A stretch of 38,317 bases of DNA, from the IMG/VR virus record IMGVR_UViG_3300013103_000026, positions 1 through 38,317 of that record, one strand, 5' to 3'. This DNA is from a virus. This document shows, piece after piece, positions 15,056 to 22,596 of this stretch. A program made the position numbers and the translations under genes. Below the pieces are notes generated by a model. That model ran no database searches and was not told the origin of the DNA. It saw only the letters and a program-made list of their open reading frames with translations. Position 1 is the stretch's first letter, and each line of letters opens with the position of its first letter.

Positions 15056-15478
15056 TTACTTTTGGTTTTTTATTTGTTCAATTAAACTTTTTTTAGTATC
15101 ATCCATACTCAATTCTAAATCTAAAACATTCTCAGCATAAGCAATGATTTCAGTTTTATTCATGGTACTTAAATTAATTTTTTCTTCGGTTTTTTCTGCC
15201 AATTCAACAGGTTCTTCTTCCAATTCCTTATTCATTTCAACTAATTCTTCCAATTCCTTATTCATTTCAACTAATTCATCATATAAGGTTTCATCTTTTG
15301 TGGTAGTTTCAACGTTTGCTGAAACAACATCATTTAATGAAACACCAGAATTAATTAACTCTAAATCCAAACTTTTATTGGATACCAATAATTCACCAGT
15401 TTCAGGATCTTCCCAACCACGTTTAGTTGCTTTGGCTTTCGGACAATAACTTGGTGCTATGTTTATATTTTTACTCAT
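15056..15478 (-). CDS. Protein with C-terminal HeH/SAP-like motif and acidic repeat, 140 aa
   Basis: The N-terminus (PSYCPKAKATKRGWEDPETGELLV) is a small beta module. The middle is an acidic coiled-coil stretch containing the ten-residue unit ELVEMNKELE twice, encoded by a perfect 30-base tandem repeat. The last 35 residues (NKTEIIAYAENVLDLELS...KKSLIEQI) fit a helix-extended-helix (HeH/LEM, SAP-like) nucleic-acid-binding motif, often found at the C-terminus of phage structural or replication proteins. Confidence 0.78.
   Translation of the reverse strand: MSKNINIAPSYCPKAKATKRGWEDPETGELLVSNKSLDLELINSGVSLNDVVSANVETTTKDETLYDELVEMNKELEELVEMNKELEEEPVELAEKTEEKINLSTMNKTEIIAYAENVLDLELSMDDTKKSLIEQIKNQK
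15215..15274. repeat. Perfect 30-base tandem duplication
   Basis: Bases 15215-15244 and 15245-15274 are identical. The unit encodes ten residues in frame, so the reading frame is kept. This suggests a recent slippage event or selection for a longer acidic coiled coil. Confidence 0.9.
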
Positions 15479-15501
15479 TGTTTAACTTCCTTAATTTGAT
15501 A

Positions 15502-15939
15502 TTATAATTCTAAATCTTCTTCTTCATAATCGTATTCATAATCACTTATATGATCATCATGTTCATGTTCGTGATATGGATGGAATGGTTTTTGATGATG
15601 TGGATCGTCAATGATTTTTAAAACTGCTTCCAAATCACTTTCTTTTTTAAATTCAATATATTTTTCAACAGGATACATAACATAATCTTCTGGTGAAATA
15701 TTTAAATTAACAACTGCTTTTTTCATTGATGTTGAATCTTCATATTGATATTGAACCCAACCATCATCAACATGATCTTCTTTCAATGATTCCTGATATT
15801 CTTTATATTTTTTCATTTTTTTACGCCTTGCTATTTTTGTTTTTTCTTTTTTTCTTTTACCATCAGTTGCTTCATGTGAATCCATTGATCCAGCACTTAC
15901 ACTATTTGTTGGTTCACCATCTTCAAAGAGATTTTTCAT
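15502..15939 (-). CDS. Acidic/His-rich protein with internal CTS-like segment, 145 aa
   Basis: The N-terminal 40 residues contain PTNSVSAGSMDS and a basic run (KRKKEKTKIARRKK). Then comes MKKYKEYQESLKED, which by itself looks like a capsid-targeting sequence with an S-L-K-E site, so an internal start at ATG 15816 is possible (AAGG lies upstream of it). The C-terminus is rich in His and acidic residues (HPYHEHEHDDHISDYEYDYEEEDLEL) and may bind metal. A late promoter lies directly upstream (15956-15963). The full-length start at 15939 has GGAA at a suitable distance. Probably a late virion or head protein. Confidence 0.75.
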   Translation of the reverse strand: MKNLFEDGEPTNSVSAGSMDSHEATDGKRKKEKTKIARRKKMKKYKEYQESLKEDHVDDGWVQYQYEDSTSMKKAVVNLNISPEDYVMYPVEKYIEFKKESDLEAVLKIIDDPHHQKPFHPYHEHEHDDHISDYEYDYEEEDLEL

Positions 15940-15955
15940 ATTAATTCCATGTAAT

Positions 15956-15963
15956 TATTTATA
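15956..15963 (-). promoter_or_regulatory. T4-type late promoter
   Basis: There is an exact TATAAATA on the minus strand about 16 bases before ATG 15939. The short leader carries the GGAA ribosome binding site. It opens the transcript for the genes at 15502 and 15056, downstream of the head-protein cluster. Confidence 0.75.
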
Positions 15964-15968
15964 CAATG

Positions 15969-16235
15969 TTAATTAGCAACATGTACTGATTCACCGGAAC
16001 CACCAGTAACATTAAATGATATTCTTTGATTATCCCAATAAGATTTATTTAACTCACCGGAAGTTTGTACACTTGTTCCAATTTTTCGACAATGTGAGTA
16101 AACTTCATCACCACCAGAATTAACACGAATACCATTAACTTGTTTATTCCACAAATTAGATTGTTTTCCTCCAGGGTCAGGAGGTGCGTTATCGTATTCC
16201 CAATCTGAGTTATTTGGTATATGTGTAAATGCCAT
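15969..16235 (-). CDS. Unknown Gly/Asn-rich protein, 88 aa
   Basis: This small protein (MAFTHIPNNSDWEYDNAPPDPGG...) is rich in Gly, Asn and Ser, with WNKQVNGIRVNSGGDEVY in the middle, and looks like a beta-structured virion protein. It lacks the CTS found in most neighbours. The start at 16235 lies one base after the stop of the ParB-like gene. Function unknown; a decoration or head-completion role is only a guess. Confidence 0.75.
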   Translation of the reverse strand: MAFTHIPNNSDWEYDNAPPDPGGKQSNLWNKQVNGIRVNSGGDEVYSHCRKIGTSVQTSGELNKSYWDNQRISFNVTGGSGESVHVAN

Positions 16236-16236
16236 G

Positions 16237-16950
16237 TTATGCGTTCCTTTTGTTTCCTACTGCATCTGAGTAGGATAATGTTAATGGTAGTAAATCTTTA
16301 ATTGGTAAATCAATAACCAATGAATTAACTTTCATTGTTGGATCTAATAATACAGAAGCTAAAAATCTATGATGTCCATCAATGATGTAATGATCTTTTG
16401 ACATAATGAAAGTAGTATTTTTTCCTGTCATAAATGCTTTTGATTTAACAGCACCATTTTCTGCAATTGGATTAATTGACTTATCAAAATATATTTGTTT
16501 TTGTATTGGATGTAATGACCCAACGGTAACTTGCTCCATCTTAACTTTTACGATATCATCTTTAATACTACCATCATGACGCTTTAATCCATTTTCCAAC
16601 CATTGATGTCCGGTTTGTTGTGTTAGTCCTTTTGGAAAAGGATGTTTAGTATTTTTAGGATGTGGTGATTTAATATCAATATGACCATTTTCTAGTCTAC
16701 GCTGTAAATCCTTAACATCTTTTTCTTCAATTACAGGCATATCTTTACGTTGTGTTTTACCTGACCCTGCTTGTTTTTGAGCAAATAAATAATTCTTATC
16801 AAAATCAGGAATTTGTTCATCTAAATCACGATCATATTTTTGAAAATCTTTTTCAGCATATTCCCTTGCTTTTTTAACGTCTGTTTTTACTAATTCAAGT
16901 TGTCCTGCCCCTTGTCCAGCTTCAATTAAATATTGTTTAAATGTATTCAT
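16237..16950 (-). CDS. CTS-bearing ParB-like protein 1, 237 aa
   Basis: The N-terminus MNTFKQYLIEAG is a strong capsid-targeting sequence with an L-I-E cleavage site. The C-terminal 100 residues carry VGSLHPIQKQIYFDKSI and IIDGHHRFLASVLLDP, the D-G-H-H-R signature of ParB/sulfiredoxin-fold proteins with putative nuclease or NTP-binding activity. It is paralogous to the gene at 21056, sharing the order CTS, KDMPVI block, HPIQKQIY and DGHHR. The start at 16950 overlaps the upstream stop (ATGA). Likely packaged in the head and ejected with the DNA. Confidence 0.82.
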   Translation of the reverse strand: MNTFKQYLIEAGQGAGQLELVKTDVKKAREYAEKDFQKYDRDLDEQIPDFDKNYLFAQKQAGSGKTQRKDMPVIEEKDVKDLQRRLENGHIDIKSPHPKNTKHPFPKGLTQQTGHQWLENGLKRHDGSIKDDIVKVKMEQVTVGSLHPIQKQIYFDKSINPIAENGAVKSKAFMTGKNTTFIMSKDHYIIDGHHRFLASVLLDPTMKVNSLVIDLPIKDLLPLTLSYSDAVGNKRNA

Positions 16951-17279
16951 TCATTTGTCCCTAATGTGTTTAGATTTACTTTTTCAAAGTTTCCGTGTTT
17001 TGTTAATGTTTTATTATAAACTTTTTGGTATGATGTTTTGGCAACACAAATATTACGTTCTTTAAATTTATATTTATCGTGTTTAGCAATAGCCAACTTT
17101 CCACCATAATACCTTTTATTTCTAAAATGAACTTCAACTTGTTCAATATTTGATTTTGCTATATTAACAGCATCTTGCTTATCATCAGCCAATACAAAAA
17201 TAGAATCCAAACTATCTTCATAGTATCGACCACCCCAAAAATTTCCCCGAACTATAACTTGATATATGTCTTGCATCAT
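16947..17279 (-). CDS. Unknown protein, 110 aa, no CTS
   Basis: A mostly beta, basic protein (YQVIVRGNFWGGRYYEDSLDSIFVLADDKQDAVNIAKSNIE is the first part, shown by its ends YQVIVRG and AKSNIE). It lacks the targeting N-terminus of its neighbours. Start 17279 overlaps the preceding stop by one base (TAATG), and its stop overlaps the next start (ATGA), so it is in the same translated run. No family recognised. Confidence 0.75.
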   Translation of the reverse strand: MMQDIYQVIVRGNFWGGRYYEDSLDSIFVLADDKQDAVNIAKSNIEQVEVHFRNKRYYGGKLAIAKHDKYKFKERNICVAKTSYQKVYNKTLTKHGNFEKVNLNTLGTNE

Positions 17280-17791
17280 TATTTATCCTGATCGATTATT
17301 CTAAATTTTAATAATGGTCTATTGTTAATGGTGATATCACCTTTTTCATTTTTACCAATAGATTTAACTTTGATTTTTTTGTTTTTAAATTTACCACCCA
17401 ATACAATATCACCAACTTTTATAGGAATTTTTATATCTTCTATAATAATTTTATTTTTAGTTAATTTTGGTGATTTTGCAATTGGTTCATATTCTGAACC
17501 AACTTGTGATAATTTTAATGCTTTATATAATTTATAAGTATCTGAATTTTTAGATTTTGTAATATAATAAGAATCATTTCCATCTTGTGCTAATGCGATA
17601 TACCATCCATCAAGTTCATAAGGATGTGTTTTCAATTCAACTCTATTAGATAAAATGATATTTTTATTACCAATTGTAATTTTATCACCCTTACCTAATC
17701 TATCAAATGATTTGATGTTATCTGTTTTGGACTTTTTTAGTGATTTAAGTTTAGATAAATTACCCTCATTAAATTGTTTAAATGATTTCAT
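17279..17791 (-). CDS. CTS-bearing protein of unknown cargo, 170 aa
   Basis: ATG 17791 overlaps the upstream stop (ATGA) and gives MKSFKQFNEGNLSKL, a capsid-targeting-like start; a second ATG two codons earlier is less likely. The remainder is basic and beta-rich with repeated short strands (KITIGNKNIILSN, KIPIKVGDIVLGGKFKNKKIKVKSI), which suggests small barrel (SH3/KOW-like) folds able to bind nucleic acid. No family can be named. Confidence 0.78.
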   Translation of the reverse strand: MKSFKQFNEGNLSKLKSLKKSKTDNIKSFDRLGKGDKITIGNKNIILSNRVELKTHPYELDGWYIALAQDGNDSYYITKSKNSDTYKLYKALKLSQVGSEYEPIAKSPKLTKNKIIIEDIKIPIKVGDIVLGGKFKNKKIKVKSIGKNEKGDITINNRPLLKFRIIDQDK

Positions 17792-18234
17792 ATCCATTCT
17801 TTTTTACCTAATGCTAAAAATAATTCTTCTAATGGGGTTTTTAATTCTTTATTAATTTTATTAGAATTTGTATTTAATTCTTTAATCCATTCCTTATCAT
17901 CAGGAAAGGTTTTATAAATTTCAATAATTGTTTCAGATTTATCACCATTAATGAAACGATTTGATAATTTTTCAATTAATATAATGTCTTTGGTATATTT
18001 CTTGATTTGTTTTTCCCAACCATTAAATATCATTTCATTAATGGTTGCACCACCTTTTGAATTACTCAATTTCATGATCGTTGTTAATTGATCAATATAA
18101 TCATTTGGTGAATCTTCAAGTTGTATGATTTTCTTTAAATCTCTAAATGTAAAATTGACAGCATAGACATTCTTTGCCTCCAATACTGGAGCTTTTTTAC
18201 TGTAATCATTTAAGAATTGTTTAAATTTTTTCAT
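17788..18234 (-). CDS. CTS-bearing helical protein, 148 aa
   Basis: It begins MKKFKQFLNDYSKKAPVLEA, a targeting-type N-terminus with a less typical cleavage site (V-L-E-A at 17-20). The body is helical and charged, without a recognised domain. It overlaps both neighbours by four bases (ATGA), so it is co-translated within the head-protein run. Confidence 0.8.
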   Translation of the reverse strand: MKKFKQFLNDYSKKAPVLEAKNVYAVNFTFRDLKKIIQLEDSPNDYIDQLTTIMKLSNSKGGATINEMIFNGWEKQIKKYTKDIILIEKLSNRFINGDKSETIIEIYKTFPDDKEWIKELNTNSNKINKELKTPLEELFLALGKKEWI

Positions 18235-18536
18235 CTAATATACATATTTAACTCAAAAGTGTTTCGTTTTGTTTCACGATTATAAACTTGGAAATGAATA
18301 GCCTTACGTTGCTTTTTACCATCCTTATATAACGACATGGTATATCGGTTAGTTTTTCCACCAGAAGGTTTTTTTGGACCAAACCCTACGGTTTCAGCCA
18401 TTTCTTCATCATCCAACGTATAACCATTTTTAACAACATATGATTCCATTTCTTGAACGGCACTTGTTAATGAATCATGATAAATTTCATATTTACCACT
18501 ATTTGCTTCGTTTAAATATTCTTTATATTTACTCAT
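18231..18536 (-). CDS. CTS-bearing member of a widespread small phage protein family, 101 aa
   Basis: MSKYKEYLNEAN is the targeting N-terminus, with L-N-E as cleavage site. The body (YEIYHDSLTSAVQEMESYVVKNGYTLDDEE, given here by its ends, then GFGPKKPSGGKTNRYTMSLYK and KQRKAIHFQVYNRET) matches a pattern I remember from many T4-like and marine phages, always without assigned function. It is compact, alpha/beta and basic. The start overlaps the previous stop by four bases. Confidence 0.82.
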   Translation of the reverse strand: MSKYKEYLNEANSGKYEIYHDSLTSAVQEMESYVVKNGYTLDDEEMAETVGFGPKKPSGGKTNRYTMSLYKDGKKQRKAIHFQVYNRETKRNTFELNMYIR

Positions 18537-18895
18537 TTGATTTTCCTTTGGATCGAACTTAATTCGTTTATGATTTTTTCTAATTTAGATGTAATGGAAG
18601 AATCCGTTATTCTTGTATTAGTTAATGATAATATATCAATCGCTTCACCAACCATCCCATTTTCTTTAGATGATTCATTTAAATATTTTTCATTCCAAAT
18701 ACTTAATAATGCTTCATCTTTACTTTTAAATATTTCACTAAGATCACCGTTTTCATTTTCATATGACCATATTTCTTTTGTCATATTATGGATCAATTTA
18801 TAATCAACAGGAATTTTATTTTCCTTTACCATTTTTTCGGCAGGATCTTCAATGTTATCTAAAAATTGATCGTATTTGTTATTCTTCTTCGACAT
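18533..18895 (-). CDS. Probable CTS-bearing protein, 120 aa
   Basis: ATG 18895 is chosen over an upstream TTG because GGGGAT lies at a usable distance and the protein then begins MSKKNNKYDQFLDNIED. This is a shifted version of the targeting motif (KYDQFLDNIE). The body is helical and ends in a Ser/Ile-rich stretch (ITDSSITSKLEKIINELSSIQRKIK). It overlaps the gene upstream by 17 bases. Function unknown. Confidence 0.72.
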   Translation of the reverse strand: MSKKNNKYDQFLDNIEDPAEKMVKENKIPVDYKLIHNMTKEIWSYENENGDLSEIFKSKDEALLSIWNEKYLNESSKENGMVGEAIDILSLTNTRITDSSITSKLEKIINELSSIQRKIK

Positions 18896-19151
18896 AACCG
18901 TTAATATCCCCAAATGATTGCAATGATGTAATTAAAGATGAATGATCATTTGCATTACCATTAATGATAACATAATCTCTACCTTTTTCAATTACTTTTA
19001 AACTTTTTCTATGTTTAGTTGAATTTGATATAAAATCAACATTTCCCTTTGATACATATTTAAATCTATATTCACCAACCGGAACTTTACCAGACCTTAA
19101 TTTATTGGCAAATCCTTCTGATAATTTGTTAAATTCTTTATATGATTTCAT
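18879..19151 (-). CDS. CTS-bearing small beta protein, 90 aa
   Basis: The N-terminus MKSYKEFNKLSEGF is targeting-like, with L-S-E-G as cleavage site. The body (VGEYRFKYVSKGNVDFIS, HRKSLKVIEKGRDYVIING) is basic and beta. It starts two bases after the stop of the pyrophosphatase-domain gene. No known family. Confidence 0.78.
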   Translation of the reverse strand: MKSYKEFNKLSEGFANKLRSGKVPVGEYRFKYVSKGNVDFISNSTKHRKSLKVIEKGRDYVIINGNANDHSSLITSLQSFGDINGYVEEE

Positions 19152-19153
19152 TT

Positions 19154-20095
19154 TTACACCTTTAATTTTTGTGTTCTTGTTAGAAAATTCTTTTTTCTCA
19201 TAACCGTTTTTGGTATCAATACCAGTTGTCCGGTAACATTATCAAAGTCTATTAAAAATGGAACATTAATATTATTCATATGATCAAATATAACAGCTTC
19301 ATGACCCTTTGACATATGAGCTATTTTAGCCCCATACTTTTTAAATGTGGCATTAAATAAATGTATCATTTCAGCTTCGGTAATTTCACGACCATTTCTT
19401 GCATCATTCAATCTATCAAAGAAATGACCCCTTAACTTAACATCAATGTTTAATGATGAAAAAATATCATCAGCATGTTGCTCAACTGATTTCATTTGAG
19501 CAAATGACATTTCAGATAACTGTTCTGTTTGGGACATTTTTAAAATTGCACTTTTAGCAAATTTTTTCATTTGAGCTAAACCATTTATCTCGGTATTTTC
19601 TTTAAGTAATAATACAAAACTTTCGGTCATTGGTTTCTTTTGTGATTTAACATCCAACCACTTTTTAAAAGTATCAATATCCATTTCTATAATATCTTTC
19701 TCATAGTTAGACCAACCCTTATCGTATGCAGATAGATAACCTTTTTCTGCATCCTTTTTGTCAGTAAAACCCATCATTACTTTATGTTCATCAAACTTTC
19801 CTTTATCATCAGTTTGATTAATTGTAAAGATACGTTCACTCTTTTTATCGGGACCAACAAACACATCAACAGCATCACCATCAGCACCATTGGTTCTTTT
19901 AATATAACCATAATCAAACGGCATTTTTACAGACCATTCTTTACCATCGGGATCAGTACCAGAACGAACTGACCCTTTACGATTTTCAATTGCTATATCA
20001 CAAGTACAAAATCGCATATGTTTTTTCTTATAATTCCCAGCTTTTATCTGAGCTTCGGATGGTTGTTCTTTTAAAAATGCTTTAAATTTTTTCAT
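19154..20095 (-). CDS. CTS-bearing protein with polyvalent-type inorganic pyrophosphatase domain, 313 aa
   Basis: MKKFKAFLKEQPSE is the targeting N-terminus with an L-K-E site. Residues about 25-150 carry the pattern DPDGKEWSVKMPFDYGYI, GADGDAVDVFVGP, FTINQ and FDEHKVMMGF, which is the inorganic-pyrophosphatase-like (InPase) domain described from phage and plasmid polyvalent proteins. The acidic residues D73, D75, D78 region (GADGDAVDVF) would bind metal. The second half (about 175-313) is a different domain with an AHMSKGHEAVIFDHMNNINVP-type segment. It may hydrolyse pyrophosphate or a related substrate in the newly infected cell. The CTS suggests delivery from the head. Confidence 0.82.
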   Translation of the reverse strand: MKKFKAFLKEQPSEAQIKAGNYKKKHMRFCTCDIAIENRKGSVRSGTDPDGKEWSVKMPFDYGYIKRTNGADGDAVDVFVGPDKKSERIFTINQTDDKGKFDEHKVMMGFTDKKDAEKGYLSAYDKGWSNYEKDIIEMDIDTFKKWLDVKSQKKPMTESFVLLLKENTEINGLAQMKKFAKSAILKMSQTEQLSEMSFAQMKSVEQHADDIFSSLNIDVKLRGHFFDRLNDARNGREITEAEMIHLFNATFKKYGAKIAHMSKGHEAVIFDHMNNINVPFLIDFDNVTGQLVLIPKTVMRKKNFLTRTQKLKV

Positions 20096-20108
20096 ATATC
20101 TATATCAC

Positions 20109-20267
20109 TCATTTTTTATATTCCCTTTCAAGAGCTTCTGATACTGTAATTATACCACTTAAATGACTATCAAGTTGATCTAAATAATTATATTTTGATG
20201 AACTATCATCAACAAAATCCATTTCTTTTGTCAATACATTTTCGTTTAATTCTTTAAAACTTTTCAT
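20109..20267 (-). CDS. CTS-bearing mini-protein, 52 aa
   Basis: ATG 20267 overlaps the stop of the gene upstream by one base (TAATG) and gives MKSFKELNENVLTKEMDF, with L-N-E and L-T-K-E as possible cleavage sites. The remainder is acidic and helical and ends at TGA 20109, 13 bases before the next gene. It fills an otherwise empty gap in the head-protein run, which supports it as a gene. Confidence 0.75.
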   Translation of the reverse strand: MKSFKELNENVLTKEMDFVDDSSSKYNYLDQLDSHLSGIITVSEALEREYKK

Positions 20268-20644
20268 TATAGTTTCTGCTTAATGTTATTTAAATATTCT
20301 TTATATGCTTTATCGGCAGTTTTTTCATCACCAAAACTACGCTCCCAAAATAAATTAAATCCATGAAGTACAAATGGATCATTTCCACGAAAAGCAATAT
20401 TATATTTTGTCATAATCTTTTTCATTTCAGAATAGGCAACAGTTTCAATCGTTTTGATTTCTTCATCAGATAATCCATAAGATTTTAATCGTTTAATCGC
20501 ATCTTTTTTATCCATAAAAAATAAATTATTATTTGTTTTATCGAATTTATTTTGAAATAATTTCTTAATTTTATTCAATATTGGTTCTTTTGTTACTGCA
20601 CGTTGTAATGTTATTTCAGTTAATAGATCTTTAAATTTTTTCAT
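20267..20644 (-). CDS. CTS-bearing helical protein, 125 aa
   Basis: ATG 20644 forms an ATGA overlap with the upstream stop, has GGGAA nearby, and gives MKKFKDLLTEITLQ, a targeting N-terminus with an L-T-E site. The body is basic and helical (AIKRLKSYGLSDEEIKTIETVA) and ends in a Lys-rich tail. No family recognised. Confidence 0.8.
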   Translation of the reverse strand: MKKFKDLLTEITLQRAVTKEPILNKIKKLFQNKFDKTNNNLFFMDKKDAIKRLKSYGLSDEEIKTIETVAYSEMKKIMTKYNIAFRGNDPFVLHGFNLFWERSFGDEKTADKAYKEYLNNIKQKL

Positions 20645-21069
20645 TGTTCCCAATCTCCGGTTGAACGTTTGTTGTAATATCCAATTTTTATATTATTGAA
20701 TAATTTTTTTAAATGTTTGTTGGTTCTAACTTGTTCAGCAACCATTTCACGATGATCACCCCAATATGATTTATTTATAAAATCTGTAATAGTAATTACA
20801 CCAGTATTTCCAGCAAATTCAATATAAGCAGGAATAAATTTATCATTCAATTTTAATGCTTTATGTGCTTGTGCATGAATTGCTTTTGACCATGCATAAA
20901 CATCACCATTATCCATCAATAATACTCTAAAACTATCAAAATCTTGTTTTGCTAATTCCATTATTTCTTTTCTTGATGGATTTTTAAAGATATTTAATGG
21001 ATCTTTTAAACTTGGTATCTTATATGTTTGATACCATTCTTCTTTTAAATATTCTTTAAACTTTTTCAT
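20641..21069 (-). CDS. CTS-bearing protein, 142 aa
   Basis: ATG 21069 is chosen because it gives MKKFKEYLKEEWYQ, a strong targeting N-terminus with an L-K-E site; the upstream in-frame extension has no such feature. The body includes FRVLLMDNGDVYAWSKAIHAQ and FAGNTGVITITDF, a mixed alpha/beta fold without a name known to me. It overlaps the ParB-like gene upstream by 14 bases. Confidence 0.78.
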   Translation of the reverse strand: MKKFKEYLKEEWYQTYKIPSLKDPLNIFKNPSRKEIMELAKQDFDSFRVLLMDNGDVYAWSKAIHAQAHKALKLNDKFIPAYIEFAGNTGVITITDFINKSYWGDHREMVAEQVRTNKHLKKLFNNIKIGYYNKRSTGDWEQ

Positions 21070-21646
21070 ATGATTCGTTTCGTGTATTACTAGTATGATC
21101 ATCTGAAAATTCTAACGCTAGTGGTAATAATTCAATTGCAGGTAAATCAACAATAATGGTATTAAATTTCATTTTAGGATTTATTAATAACCCTGTAAGC
21201 ATCCTATGATGTCCATCAATAAGATAATTATCTCTCGATAATACACTAACAGTTTTAGAATCAGTTAAGAAGTTTTTAGAATCTTGAACACTAAATTTAG
21301 CAATAATATCAATAGATTTATTTAAATAAATTTGTTTTTGAATTGGATGAAATTTACTAACTTCCTGTTTCTTTAATTTAAATTTAACACCTTTTTCTTT
21401 AAGAAATACTTTGAAATCAGCAATATCTTTTCTTGAAATTACAGGCATATCTTTTCTTAATGTTCTACCCGTACTCGCTTTCATTTGAGCTATTTCAAAG
21501 TTCTTATCAAAGTTTGGTATTTCTTCATATAAGTCTTTACCATATTCACGGAATTGACTTTGTGAATATTCAATAGCATCTGATAATGAATACTTTGAAA
21601 TTTCTACATTTCTACCTGATTTATTAAATTGTTTAAATGTTTTCAT
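21056..21646 (-). CDS. CTS-bearing ParB-like protein 2, 196 aa
   Basis: The N-terminus MKTFKQFNKSGRN is targeting-like but lacks a clean L-x-E site. The C-terminal half has VSKFHPIQKQIYLNKSI and LIDGHHRMLTGLLINP, the ParB-like D-G-H-H-R signature. It is a clear paralogue of 16237..16950, with the same KDMPVI and HPIQKQIY blocks, but about 40 residues shorter in the middle. The two copies five kilobases apart indicate duplication within the head-protein locus. Confidence 0.82.
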   Translation of the reverse strand: MKTFKQFNKSGRNVEISKYSLSDAIEYSQSQFREYGKDLYEEIPNFDKNFEIAQMKASTGRTLRKDMPVISRKDIADFKVFLKEKGVKFKLKKQEVSKFHPIQKQIYLNKSIDIIAKFSVQDSKNFLTDSKTVSVLSRDNYLIDGHHRMLTGLLINPKMKFNTIIVDLPAIELLPLALEFSDDHTSNTRNESYEKV

Positions 21647-22152
21647 AAGTTCCTAAGTTGTTGATATTTTGAATATTTGAAATCTTCAACACTTTCAACC
21701 ATAATAGGATTATAACCGGATATGTTATCAGATTCATTCAAATGTTTTTCATAATATAAATCATTAACATCATATGTGCTTACTACTTCACTGTTAGTAA
21801 CAATTTTGACAGGCATAAATTTACCTGCATTTTTTACATCTTTGGCATCACCAGCCCAAACAGATAATGCTTTTTTTAATTTTCGATCATATTTATTAGC
21901 ATTGACTAACCAAAATCTATTTGGAACCAATCTGATACGAACAAATCCATCCTTGATAACTTCCAACATGATTTGTTCACGGGCTTTACCTTCAAGACTC
22001 ATTGGCTCACCAAATTTTTCATAGACATTACGAATATAACGTTCTGTCAATCCAAACGATTTTGGTGATTTAATAATCTGATTAATGTGTGTTCCCATTC
22101 CAATATCAAGGATTTTGCCCCTTGGATTGATCCAGTAAGCATTTTGTTGCAT
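21643..22152 (-). CDS. Phage protein of a recurrent unknown family, 169 aa, no N-terminal CTS
   Basis: The pattern YWINPRGKILDIGMGTHI, FGLTERYIRNVYEKFGE, LEGKAREQIMLEVIKDGFVRIR recalls proteins seen in polyvalent loci and large phages, with no assigned function. It lacks the targeting start but sits inside the run, with an ATGA overlap to the ParB-like gene and AAAGG before its own ATG. The segment KHLNESDNISG contains an L-N-E site. Confidence 0.78.
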   Translation of the reverse strand: MQQNAYWINPRGKILDIGMGTHINQIIKSPKSFGLTERYIRNVYEKFGEPMSLEGKAREQIMLEVIKDGFVRIRLVPNRFWLVNANKYDRKLKKALSVWAGDAKDVKNAGKFMPVKIVTNSEVVSTYDVNDLYYEKHLNESDNISGYNPIMVESVEDFKYSKYQQLRNL

Positions 22153-22157
22153 TTTAC

Positions 22158-22340
22158 TTAACCTTTTTTCATTTTATTGATGAAATTTTGAAATGATTCC
22201 GCTTCCGATACTTCCATTTTGTGTTCCATTTTCTTGAAATGAGCATTTAAAACTTTCATAGCTTCTGATTTAGCCCATTTTTCACTTTCTGTTAGAACTT
22301 CTCTTTGTTCTTCCAAAAACTCTTTATAATTCTTTTTCAT
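22158..22340 (-). CDS. CTS-bearing small helical protein, 60 aa
   Basis: ATG 22340 follows AAGGAAAAAAC and gives MKKNYKEFLEEQREV, a targeting N-terminus with an F-L-E-E stretch. The upstream in-frame extension lies in the preceding gene and is rejected. The remainder is a charged single helix (AMKVLNAHFKKMEHKMEVSEAE). It may be little more than a CTS with a helical tail, as in small T4 internal proteins. Confidence 0.78.
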   Translation of the reverse strand: MKKNYKEFLEEQREVLTESEKWAKSEAMKVLNAHFKKMEHKMEVSEAESFQNFINKMKKG

Positions 22341-22356
22341 TTGTTTTTTCCTTAAT

Positions 22357-22524
22357 TTATAATGGTATTCCGTAAAGAATATAATCACCTGATTTACTTC
22401 GTTGAACATTTAAACCGGAATAATATACCTTTAATTTCTTTTTTTGATTCTTTGCTACATCTTCTGTATGATAAACACCAACAATACCTCTGTTGATATT
22501 AAGATATTCTTCATATGATATCAT
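22357..22524 (-). CDS. Small protein with CTS-like start, 55 aa
   Basis: ATG 22524 has an ideal ribosome binding site (AAGGAGA) and a promoter at 22547-22575. The protein MISYEEYLNINRGIV... has a weak version of the targeting motif. It is basic in the middle (NQKKKLKVYYSGL) and beta-rich at the end. It is the first gene after this promoter and precedes the long run of head-protein genes. Confidence 0.75.
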   Translation of the reverse strand: MISYEEYLNINRGIVGVYHTEDVAKNQKKKLKVYYSGLNVQRSKSGDYILYGIPL

Positions 22525-22546
22525 TAATATTCTCCTTTATCCCCTC

Positions 22547-22575
22547 AGTTTAACATATTTTACATATTAAAGCAA
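22547..22575 (-). promoter_or_regulatory. Promoter TTGCTT - 17 - TAAACT
   Basis: Minus strand: TTGCTT (22575-22570), a 17-base spacer and TAAACT (22552-22547), then GAGGGGATAAAGGAG as a very short leader. The -10 box and spacing match the promoters at 7278 and 14674. It would drive the head-protein run from 22524 leftwards. Confidence 0.7.
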
Positions 22576-22596
22576 TTATTTATTAATTAGTTCCAA

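Noticed and set aside
15215-15274. CRISPR-like direct repeat
   Set aside because: Only two head-to-tail copies without spacers, inside a coding frame; it is a simple tandem duplication.
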